Source of the DNA: Salibaculum sp035270045
GTDB lineage: Bacteria; Pseudomonadota; Alphaproteobacteria; Rhodobacterales; Rhodobacteraceae
DNA length: 64,000 bases
Assembly: GCF_035270045.1 (NCBI RefSeq)
Contig: NZ_DATFIP010000019.1
Coordinates: forward strand, 62,001 to 126,000
Direction of reading: 5' to 3'
Under the pieces are notes generated by a model, which saw only the letters and a list, made by a program, of their open reading frames with translations, was not told the DNA's origin and made no database searches. The first letter of the stretch is position 1, and each line of letters starts with the position of its first letter. Both the position numbers and the translations under genes were made by a program. Shown here piece by piece: positions 56,900 through 64,000 of this stretch.

Positions 56900-58972
56900 A
56901 TGGAAACCATTCTCCTCTTCGCGCCGCTTGTCGGGGCCATCATCGCGGGCTTCGGCTGGAAGATGATCGGCGAACAGGCCGCCCAGTGGGTGGCCACGGG
57001 GCTTCTGTTCCTGTCGGCGCTGCTGTCCTGGATCGTCTTCCTGACCTTCGACGGCACGACCGAGCACGTGGAGATCCTGCGCTGGATCCAGTCGGGGACG
57101 CTGGACACCTCATGGGGCATCCGCATGGACCGGCTGACCACGATCATGCTGATCGTCATCACGACCGTCTCGGCGTTGGTGCATCTGTATTCCTTCGGTT
57201 ACATGGCCCATGACGAGAATTTCCGCGAGGGCGAGCATTACAAGGCGCGCTTCTTCGCCTACCTGTCGTTCTTCACCTTTGCCATGCTGATGCTGGTGAC
57301 AGCCGACAACCTTGTGCAGATGTTCTTCGGCTGGGAAGGCGTGGGCGTCGCCTCCTACCTGCTGATCGGGTTCTACTATCGCAAGCCGACCGCCAATGCC
57401 GCGGCCATCAAGGCGTTTGTCGTCAACCGGGTGGGCGACTTCGGCTTTGCGCTGGGGATATTCGCGATCTTTTACCTGGTCGACTCGATCAAGCTGGACG
57501 ATGTCTTCGCCGCGGCCCCCGAACTGGCCGAGACCCGGATTTCCTTCCTGTGGGCCGAATGGAACGCTGCCAACCTGATCGGCGTGCTGCTGTTCATCGG
57601 GGCCATGGGCAAATCGGCGCAGTTGATCCTGCACACCTGGTTGCCCGACGCGATGGAAGGGCCGACCCCGGTCTCGGCCCTGATCCATGCAGCGACCATG
57701 GTCACGGCGGGCGTTTTCCTGGTCTGCCGCATGTCGCCGATCTACGAATTCGCGCCCGACGCGCAGGCCTTCATCGTCTTTCTTGGCGCAAGCACCGCAT
57801 TCTTCGCCGCGACGGTCGGCCTGGTCCAGAACGACATCAAGCGGGTCATCGCCTATTCCACCTGTAGCCAGCTGGGTTACATGTTCGTGGCCGCGGGCGT
57901 GGGCGTCTACTCGGTCGCCATGTTTCATTTGCTGACCCACGCCTTCTTCAAGGCGATGCTGTTCCTGGGCGCGGGGTCGGTCATCCACGGGATGCACCAC
58001 GAACAGGACATGCGCCATTACGGCGGACTGCGCCACAAGATGCCCAAGACCTTTTGGGCGATGCTGATCGGTACGCTGGCCATCACGGGTGTCGGCATCC
58101 CGCTGACCGGCTGGATCGGGTTCGCGGGCTTCGCCTCCAAGGATGCGGTGATCGAGAGCGCCTACGTCGGCAGCGCGGGCGGCTACGCCTTCTGGCTTCT
58201 CGTCGTGGCCGCGCTGTTCACCAGCTTCTACAGCTGGCGGCTGATGTTCATGACCTTCTGGGGTAAACCGCGCGGCAACAAGCACACGCACGACCACGCC
58301 CATGAAAGCCCCAATGTCATGCTGATCCCGTTGGGGGTGCTGGCCATCGGCGCCATCTTCGCCGGCGCGATCTGGTATTCCAGTTTCTTCGGCAAGACCA
58401 ACGAGGTGGTCAAGTTCTTCGGCGGCGAATACGGCGAACCGACCGCCGAGCTGGTCGAGGCCGTGGCCGAACGCAGCCCCAAGGCTTCGGAACTGCATTA
58501 CGTCATGGAAAGCGCGCCGGGGGAGGCCGGCATCTACATCGCGCCGGAGAATACCGTGCTGCACGAGGCGCATTACGTGCCGACCTGGGTCAAGCTGGCG
58601 CCCTTCATCGCCATGTTGATCGGCCTGGGAACGGCCTACCAGATGTATATCCGGCGCCCCGACCTGCCCGCGAAACTGGCCGAGAACCAGCGCCCGCTTT
58701 ACGAGTTTCTTCTCAACAAGTGGTATTTCGACGAGCTTTACGACCTCGTCTTCGTGCGCCCGGCCCGGATCATCGGCCGCTTCCTGTGGAAGCGTGGCGA
58801 CGGCAATGTCATCGACGGCGGGATCAACGGGCTGGCGCTGGGCGTTGTGCCCTTCTTCACCCGGCTCGCGGGGCGTTGGCAGTCGGGCTACGTCTTTACC
58901 TACGCATTCGCCATGGTGATCGGGATTGTGCTGATCCTCACCTACGTCACGATCACCGGGGGGGTCGAGTAA
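56900..58972 (+). CDS. nuoL: NADH-quinone oxidoreductase subunit L
   Basis: 690 residues, about 16 helices plus the long lateral C-terminal helix. The antiporter core appears in NLIGVLLFIGAMGKSAQLILHTWLPDAMEGPTPVSALIHAATMVTAG. The tail has an additional hydrophilic section (residues about 480-560). Distal proton-pumping subunit. ATG 6 nt after nuoK; overlap of 1 nt (TAATG) with nuoM. Confidence 0.97.
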   Translation: METILLFAPLVGAIIAGFGWKMIGEQAAQWVATGLLFLSALLSWIVFLTFDGTTEHVEILRWIQSGTLDTSWGIRMDRLTTIMLIVITTVSALVHLYSFGYMAHDENFREGEHYKARFFAYLSFFTFAMLMLVTADNLVQMFFGWEGVGVASYLLIGFYYRKPTANAAAIKAFVVNRVGDFGFALGIFAIFYLVDSIKLDDVFAAAPELAETRISFLWAEWNAANLIGVLLFIGAMGKSAQLILHTWLPDAMEGPTPVSALIHAATMVTAGVFLVCRMSPIYEFAPDAQAFIVFLGASTAFFAATVGLVQNDIKRVIAYSTCSQLGYMFVAAGVGVYSVAMFHLLTHAFFKAMLFLGAGSVIHGMHHEQDMRHYGGLRHKMPKTFWAMLIGTLAITGVGIPLTGWIGFAGFASKDAVIESAYVGSAGGYAFWLLVVAALFTSFYSWRLMFMTFWGKPRGNKHTHDHAHESPNVMLIPLGVLAIGAIFAGAIWYSSFFGKTNEVVKFFGGEYGEPTAELVEAVAERSPKASELHYVMESAPGEAGIYIAPENTVLHEAHYVPTWVKLAPFIAMLIGLGTAYQMYIRRPDLPAKLAENQRPLYEFLLNKWYFDELYDLVFVRPARIIGRFLWKRGDGNVIDGGINGLALGVVPFFTRLAGRWQSGYVFTYAFAMVIGIVLILTYVTITGGVE

Positions 58973-60513
58973 TGGGCAACCTTCTGACAATCACGACTTT
59001 CATCCCGACCATCGCGGCGGTGATCCTGGCCATCTTCCTGCGCGGCGAGGACGAGGCGGCGCAGCGCAACGCCAAGTGGGTGGCCATGGCCGCCACCGTG
59101 ATGACCTTCGTGGTCTCTCTGTTCATCCTGTTCGGGTTCAACCCGAACGACACCGGCTTCCAGTTCGTCGAGGAACGTGACTGGCTGCTGGGGCTGCAAT
59201 ACAAGATGGGCGTGGACGGGATCAGCGTGCTTTTCGTGATGCTGACCACCTTCCTGATGCCGATCACCATCGCGGCCTGCTGGAACGTGACCCACCGGGT
59301 CAAGGAATACATGATCGCCTTCCTGCTTCTGGAAACGCTCATGCTGGGCGTCTTCATGGCGCTGGACCTGGTGCTGTTCTACATGTTCTTCGAAGCCGGC
59401 CTCATCCCGATGTTCCTGATCATCGGCATCTGGGGCGGCAAGGAGCGCATCTACGCGGCCTTCAAGTTCTTTCTCTATACCTTTCTCGGCTCGGTGCTGA
59501 TGCTGGTGGCCATGGTCACGATGTTCTACCAGTCCGGCACCACGGACATCGAGACGCTGCTGACCTATCCCTTCGGCACCGAGACCATCACGGTCATGGG
59601 CGTGCATGTCATAGGCGGGTTGCAGACGCTGCTCTGGCTGGCCTTCTTCGCGAGTTTCGCGGTCAAGATGCCGATGTGGCCGGTCCATACCTGGCTGCCC
59701 GATGCCCACGTGCAGGCCCCGACCGCGGGGTCCGTGGTTCTGGCCGCGATCCTGCTCAAGATGGGCGGTTACGGTTTCCTGCGCTTTTCGTTGCCGATGT
59801 TCCCCGTGGGCACCGAGGTCATGGGCGACCTTGTGCTGTGGCTGTCAGCCATCGCAATCGTCTACACCTCGCTCGTCGCGCTGGTGCAGGAGGACATGAA
59901 AAAGCTGATCGCCTACAGTTCTGTGGCGCACATGGGCTATGTCACCATGGGAATCTTCGCGGTGAACCAACAGGGCATCGACGGCGCGATCTTCCAGATG
60001 CTGTCGCACGGCTTCATCTCGGGGGCGCTTTTCCTGTGCGTGGGCGTCATCTATGACCGGATGCACACCCGCGACATCGACGCCTACGGCGGCCTCGTGA
60101 ACCGGATGCCGGCCTATGCGCTGATCTTCATGCTGTTCACCATGGCCAACGTCGGCCTGCCGGGGACCAGTGGCTTCATCGGGGAATTCCTGACCCTGAT
60201 GGGCGTGTTCAAGGCCAACACCTGGGTCGCCGCCGTGGCCACCACTGGCGTGATCCTTTCGGCGGCCTATGCGCTCTGGCTCTATCGCCGGGTGGTCATG
60301 GGCGACCTGATCAAGGAAAGCCTGAAATCCATCACCGACATGACCCCCCGCGAGCGCTGGATCTTCGCGCCGCTCGTGGTCATGACCCTTCTGCTGGGCG
60401 TCTATCCCAGCCTTGTCACCGACATTATCGGCCCCTCGGTCGAGGCGCTGGTGGGTCAGGTCACGACCGCGCAAGCGGCGTTCGAGCCCGTCACCATGAT
60501 GGCCCAGCACTAA
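58972..60513 (+). CDS. nuoM: NADH-quinone oxidoreductase subunit M
   Basis: 513 residues from ATG at 58972, overlapping the nuoL TAA by one base. Antiporter-like: FASFAVKMPMWPVHTWLPDAHVQAPTAGSVVLAAILLKMGGYGF, and YSSVAHMGYVTMGIF. Proton-pumping membrane subunit. nuoN begins 12 nt after the stop. Confidence 0.97.
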   Translation: MGNLLTITTFIPTIAAVILAIFLRGEDEAAQRNAKWVAMAATVMTFVVSLFILFGFNPNDTGFQFVEERDWLLGLQYKMGVDGISVLFVMLTTFLMPITIAACWNVTHRVKEYMIAFLLLETLMLGVFMALDLVLFYMFFEAGLIPMFLIIGIWGGKERIYAAFKFFLYTFLGSVLMLVAMVTMFYQSGTTDIETLLTYPFGTETITVMGVHVIGGLQTLLWLAFFASFAVKMPMWPVHTWLPDAHVQAPTAGSVVLAAILLKMGGYGFLRFSLPMFPVGTEVMGDLVLWLSAIAIVYTSLVALVQEDMKKLIAYSSVAHMGYVTMGIFAVNQQGIDGAIFQMLSHGFISGALFLCVGVIYDRMHTRDIDAYGGLVNRMPAYALIFMLFTMANVGLPGTSGFIGEFLTLMGVFKANTWVAAVATTGVILSAAYALWLYRRVVMGDLIKESLKSITDMTPRERWIFAPLVVMTLLLGVYPSLVTDIIGPSVEALVGQVTTAQAAFEPVTMMAQH

Positions 60514-60525
60514 GGAAATCGAGCG

Positions 60526-61965
60526 ATGATCTCTGCCGATCTGAACACCATCCTTCCCGAAATCATCCTGGCGGTCTATTCCATGGGGGCGCTGCTGCTG
60601 GCTGTCTATACCAGCAAGGACAAGATGGCCGGCCTGCTGACCTGGACCACCGCGGCGCTGTTCCTGGCACTGGCGCTCTGGATCGGGTTCGCGTGGCAGG
60701 GCACGGACACGGCCTTCGGCGGCATGATCGTCGATGATGCCTATGCGCGGTTCGCCAAGGTCGTGATCCTGGCCTCGGCAGCGGCGGTCCTCGTCATGGG
60801 CGAGAATTACATGGCCCGGCGCGACCTGCTGCGGTTCGAGTACCCCATCCTCATCGCGCTGGCCGTGGTCGGCATGATGGTCATGGTGTCGGCGGGCGAT
60901 CTCATGGTGCTCTACATGGGGCTGGAGCTGCAATCGCTGGCGCTCTACGTCGTCGCCTCGATCCGGCGCGACAGTGCGAAATCCACCGAGGCGGGCCTGA
61001 AGTACTTCGTGCTTGGCGCGCTGTCCTCGGGCTTGCTGCTTTACGGTGCCTCGCTGACCTATGGCTACGCGGGCACGACGCTGTTCTCGGGCATTATCGA
61101 GGCCACCTCGGACGGCGTCTCGCTGGGGCTGCTCTTCGGGCTGGCGTTCCTGATCGCGGGCTTCGCCTTCAAGGTCTCGGCGGCGCCCTTTCACATGTGG
61201 ACGCCGGATGTCTACGAAGGGGCCCCGACGCCGGTCACCGCCTTGTTCGCCACCGCGCCCAAGATGGCGGCGATGGCCCTCTTTGCCCGCGTGGTGCATG
61301 ATGCCTTTGGCGGCACCATCGGCGACTGGCAGCAGATCGTGGCCTTCCTCGCTGTGGCGTCGATGTTCCTGGGCGGCATCGCGGCCATCGGCCAGACGGA
61401 CATCAAGCGGCTCATGGCCTATTCCTCGATCGCGCACATGGGCTTTGCGCTGATGGGCCTTGCGGCTGGCACGGCCTTCGGTGTGCAGGCGATGTTGATC
61501 TACATGACCATCTACATCGCCATGAACATTGGTACCTTCGCCTTCATCCTGTCCATGGAAAAGGATGGCCGGCCGGTCACCAACATCGCGGCTCTGAACA
61601 TGTATTCCAGGGCCGAGCCGGGCAAGGCGCTGGCCATGCTGGTGCTGTTGTTCAGCCTTGCGGGCGTGCCCCCGATGCTGGGCTTCTTCGGCAAGCTCTA
61701 CGTGCTGCGTGCCGCGGTGGACGGCGGCCTTGCCTGGTTGGCTGTCCTGGGTGTCCTGGCCTCGGTCATCGGCGCCTTCTACTACCTGCGCATCGTCTAT
61801 TACATGTATTTCGGCAAGCCGACCGAAGATGCGCTCGACCGCAACGCCTCGCCGGTGCTCTGGTCCCTGCTCATGGCCTCGGCGGTGGTCATGCTGGTGG
61901 GGATCGTTAACCTCTTCGGGGTGGAACCGATCGCACAAGCGGCCGCGCTTGCCCTTGCAGGGTAG
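60526..61965 (+). CDS. nuoN: NADH-quinone oxidoreductase subunit N
   Basis: 479 residues, antiporter-like: YVVASIRRDSAKSTEAGLKYFVLGALSSGLLLYGASL, and FKVSAAPFHMWTPDVYEGAPTPVTALFATAPKM. Last nuo gene and proton-pumping subunit. Its 3' end overlaps the presumed birA start. Confidence 0.97.
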   Translation: MISADLNTILPEIILAVYSMGALLLAVYTSKDKMAGLLTWTTAALFLALALWIGFAWQGTDTAFGGMIVDDAYARFAKVVILASAAAVLVMGENYMARRDLLRFEYPILIALAVVGMMVMVSAGDLMVLYMGLELQSLALYVVASIRRDSAKSTEAGLKYFVLGALSSGLLLYGASLTYGYAGTTLFSGIIEATSDGVSLGLLFGLAFLIAGFAFKVSAAPFHMWTPDVYEGAPTPVTALFATAPKMAAMALFARVVHDAFGGTIGDWQQIVAFLAVASMFLGGIAAIGQTDIKRLMAYSSIAHMGFALMGLAAGTAFGVQAMLIYMTIYIAMNIGTFAFILSMEKDGRPVTNIAALNMYSRAEPGKALAMLVLLFSLAGVPPMLGFFGKLYVLRAAVDGGLAWLAVLGVLASVIGAFYYLRIVYYMYFGKPTEDALDRNASPVLWSLLMASAVVMLVGIVNLFGVEPIAQAAALALAG

Positions 61966-62707
61966 CTGGCCCGAGGGGGTCGGGCGCATCGTCCTGCCCC
62001 GCACTGACAGCACCCTGTCCGAGGCCGCCCGGCGCTTTGCCGGGTTGCCGGCGCCGACCTGGATCCTGGCCCATGAACAGACCGCGGCCCGCGGGCGTCG
62101 GGGCCGTGCCTGGGCCAATCCGCAGGGCAATTTCGCCGCGACATACGTGATGAGGCTGGACCGTCCGGCGGGCGAGGCGGCGTTGCGGTCCTTCGTCATG
62201 GCTCTGGCCCTGCGCGACGCGCTCGGATCGGCCACCGGGCGGACCGATCTGTTGGCGCTGAAATGGCCCAACGACGTGCTTATGTCGGAGGGCAAGCTGG
62301 CAGGTATCCTGCTGGAAACCGTCATGCTGCGGGGCCAAATCGCCGGCCTGGCCATCGGGGTGGGCGTCAACCTGTTCGCGGTGCCCGATGCCGGCAGTCT
62401 GGACCCCGGCGCGGTATCGCCGGTTTCCGTCCACGCGGAGACCGGGGTCAGCATCAGTGACCTCGAGTTCCTCGGCTTGCTGGCGCGCGCTTATGCCGGA
62501 TGGGAGCATGACTTCACGACCTACGGCTTTGCCCCCATCCGCGAGGCCTGGTTGCGCAACGCCGCCCGGCAGGGCCAGGTCATTACCGCGCGCCTGCCCG
62601 GTGAAGAGGTCATCGGCACCTTTGAAACCGTTGATGAAAACGGATATCTAGTGCTTACCACAGCCAAGGGCGCCCGGCGGATCGCGGCCGCGGACGTGTT
62701 CTTTTGA
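61955..62707 (+). CDS. birA: Biotin-[acetyl-CoA carboxylase] ligase
   Basis: About 250 residues; start is uncertain. Only TTG codons (61955 or 61949) lie near the expected N-terminus (SWPEGVGRIVLPRTDSTLSEAARRF). BirA catalytic segments: EQTAARGRRGRAWANPQGNF, LKWPNDVLMSEGKLAGILLET and IGVGVNLF. It has no N-terminal DNA-binding domain, so it is a ligase without BirA-type repressor function. It attaches biotin to carboxylases such as the pyruvate carboxylase in this window. Overlaps nuoN and is 14 nt from coaX. Confidence 0.9.
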   Translation: MQGSWPEGVGRIVLPRTDSTLSEAARRFAGLPAPTWILAHEQTAARGRRGRAWANPQGNFAATYVMRLDRPAGEAALRSFVMALALRDALGSATGRTDLLALKWPNDVLMSEGKLAGILLETVMLRGQIAGLAIGVGVNLFAVPDAGSLDPGAVSPVSVHAETGVSISDLEFLGLLARAYAGWEHDFTTYGFAPIREAWLRNAARQGQVITARLPGEEVIGTFETVDENGYLVLTTAKGARRIAAADVFF

Positions 62708-62721
62708 AAGGCGAAACCCCG

Positions 62722-63495
62722 ATGCTTCTCTGTATCGATTGCGGCAATACCAACACGGTCTTCGCGCTCTGGGATGGCGAGGAATTCCTGTGCACTCTGC
62801 GCACGAGCACGCATCATGCGCGCACGGCGGATGCCTATTTCACCTGGTTCTCGACCCTGCTGAACCACTACCGGATCAAGCCGGATATCTCGGATGTCAT
62901 CATATCCTCGACGGTGCCGCGCGTCGTCTTCAACCTGCGCGTCTTTGCCGATCGTTTCTTCGGCTGCCGCCCGCTGGTCGTGGGCAAGCCTGACTGCCAG
63001 CCGCCGGTCCCGCCGCGTGTCGACGCCGGCACCTCGGTCGGTCCCGACCGGCTGGTCAACGCCGCCGGAGCCCATGACCGGCACGGCGGCGACCTCATCG
63101 TGGTGGATTTCGGCACCGCGACCACCTTCGATGTCGTGGCGCAGGACGGTGCCTATGTCGGCGGTGTGATCGCGCCCGGCGTGAACCTGTCGCTGGAGGC
63201 GCTGCACAGCGCCGCCGCGGCGCTGCCGCACGTGGATGTGACCAAGCCGGCCCATGTCATAGGCACCAATACGGTGGATTGCATGCAATCTGGGGTCTTC
63301 TGGGGCTATGTCGGCCTGGTGGACGGCATCTGCAACCGCATCAAGGGCGCGTATGACCGCCCCATGAAAGTCATCGGAACGGGCGGCCTCGCCCCGTTGT
63401 TCAGTACCGGCGAGGCGCTATTTGACACGGTCGAGGACGACCTGACCATGCACGGTCTGACGGTCATCCATCGCCACAACAAGGAACACACCTGA
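62722..63495 (+). CDS. coaX: Type III pantothenate kinase
   Basis: 257 residues from ATG at 62722 (AAAGGCGAAACC upstream). ATP-binding MLLCIDCGNTNTVFALWDG, VGPDRLVNAAGAHDRHGGDLIVVDFGTATTFDVV and GGVIAPGVNLSLEALHSAAAALPHV are CoaX signatures. First step of coenzyme A synthesis; type III enzymes are insensitive to feedback by CoA. TTG at 62704 would add 6 residues without support. Confidence 0.95.
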   Translation: MLLCIDCGNTNTVFALWDGEEFLCTLRTSTHHARTADAYFTWFSTLLNHYRIKPDISDVIISSTVPRVVFNLRVFADRFFGCRPLVVGKPDCQPPVPPRVDAGTSVGPDRLVNAAGAHDRHGGDLIVVDFGTATTFDVVAQDGAYVGGVIAPGVNLSLEALHSAAAALPHVDVTKPAHVIGTNTVDCMQSGVFWGYVGLVDGICNRIKGAYDRPMKVIGTGGLAPLFSTGEALFDTVEDDLTMHGLTVIHRHNKEHT

Positions 63496-63497
63496 CA

Positions 63498-64000
63498 ATG
63501 AGCAGCGACAGATTGATTTACCTCCCCCTCGGCGGCGCGGGGGAGATCGGGATGAATTGCTACGTCTACGGCTACGGCCCCGAGGGCAAGGAACGCCTGA
63601 TCGTGGTCGACCTGGGCGTGACCTTCCCGGACATGGACACGACGCCGGGGGTGGACCTGATCTTCCCCGACATCTCCTGGCTGGAGGCACGCAAGGACCG
63701 GATCGAGGGTATCTTCATCACGCATGCCCACGAAGACCACGTGGGCGCCGTGGGCCACTACTGGGAAAAGCTGGGCGCCCCGATCCATGCCCGCGCCTTT
63801 ACCGCCAATATCGCCCGGCGCAAGATGTCCGAACACGGCTACTCGGAATCCACGGTGCGGACGGTCGGTGCCTGGCCCGAGGACAGCATCACGGCGGGGC
63901 CCTTCACGCTGGGATTCGTTCCGATCAGCCATTCCATCCCCGAAAGCTCGGGGCTGGTGATCGATACGCCCAAGGGCCGTCTGGTCCATACCGGCGATTT
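63498..64000 (+). CDS. rnj: Ribonuclease J, N-terminal part (cut by window edge)
   Basis: Reading from ATG at 63498 through the window end gives 167 codons. Beta-lactamase/beta-CASP hydrolase: YLPLGGAGEIGMNCYVYG, and THAHEDHVGAVGHYWEKL (HxHxDH zinc motif), then VPISHSIPESSGLVIDTPKG. 5'-3' exo/endoribonuclease in RNA turnover. 2 nt after coaX. C-terminal part is outside the window. Confidence 0.93.
   Translation, partial: MSSDRLIYLPLGGAGEIGMNCYVYGYGPEGKERLIVVDLGVTFPDMDTTPGVDLIFPDISWLEARKDRIEGIFITHAHEDHVGAVGHYWEKLGAPIHARAFTANIARRKMSEHGYSESTVRTVGAWPEDSITAGPFTLGFVPISHSIPESSGLVIDTPKGRLVHTGD

Noticed and set aside
59845..62454. An 869-codon minus-strand open frame across nuoM-nuoN-birA
   Set aside because: His/Arg/Gln-rich translation without recognisable motifs, opposite three well-identified genes; typical shadow frame.
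1..64000. CRISPR arrays, insertion sequences, integrases, prophage genes, attachment sites
   Set aside because: No direct-repeat/spacer pattern, transposase, integrase or capsid-like translation was seen; the two tRNA genes show no adjacent integrase or duplicated 3' end.

Overview
The window is high-GC alphaproteobacterial chromosome. Gene content and order point to a roseobacter-type member of the Rhodobacterales: a C5-pathway 5-aminolevulinate synthase, sulfur-oxidation flavocytochrome genes, a 14-subunit nuo cluster padded with small accessory genes, and the nuoN-birA-coaX-rnj order. I infer the taxonomic placement from gene content only. There is no phage, insertion sequence, plasmid or CRISPR signature. 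Nearly every gene is a compact, short-spaced chromosomal gene.

Layout. 1-2.1 kb: end of a sulfur-oxidation locus (cytochrome c end, flavocytochrome c flavoprotein, DUF302 protein), then hemA (2.1-3.4) and a convergent exported metallo-beta-lactamase-fold protein (3.4-4.3). 4.5-9.1 kb: tandem glycine riboswitch followed by gcvT-gcvH-gcvP and a terminator. 9.2-14.9 kb, leftward: complete seven-gene Mrp/Mnh cation/proton antiporter operon (A to G). 15.3-20.1 kb: hisB-hisH, a sulfotransferase-like gene, an Lrp-type ligand-binding protein, a GNAT, a HemG-like flavodoxin and a membrane protein. 20.2-30.1 kb: tRNA-Gly(GCC), a DUF481 outer-membrane-type protein, pyruvate carboxylase, a UvrD/PcrA helicase, a divergent lysE/lrp pair, an ExoD-like protein, a small zinc-ribbon protein and tRNA-Glu(UUC). 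30.2-38.8 kb: recJ, a P-loop kinase, glmS, glmU, gph, a DegT-type aminotransferase and small unknowns.

38.9-42.5 kb is the most unusual stretch. Four degenerate remnants lie in order: the C-terminus of an acyl-CoA dehydrogenase, an internally deleted methylcrotonyl-CoA carboxylase beta subunit, a tiny N-plus-C remnant of the biotin-carboxylase alpha subunit, and an HMG-CoA lyase remnant with an in-frame TAG where the family has Gln. Together they read as a collapsed leucine/isovalerate degradation (liu) operon. The genes that sat between the catabolic genes (DUF1622, LprI-like, thermonuclease, membrane protein, glutathione transferase) remain intact and still overlap the remnants by 1-4 nt, so operon architecture survives while the pathway is lost.

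42.7-62 kb holds the complex I operon nuoA-N. Ten accessory genes interrupt it, including a membrane protein sharing a helix-hairpin-helix-like C-terminal domain with NuoE, an Ala/Lys/Pro-rich basic protein, a small lipoprotein and a carboxymuconolactone-decarboxylase-like protein. A terminator-like hairpin follows nuoF and a possible promoter precedes nuoG. birA, coaX and the start of rnj (cut by the window edge) close the window.

Functional themes: respiration and ion homeostasis (nuo, mnh), one-carbon/glycine metabolism under riboswitch control, amino-sugar precursor supply (glmU-glmS), anaplerosis (pyc) and a recently degraded branched-chain amino acid catabolic operon. All family names come from reading translated motifs, not from database searches.
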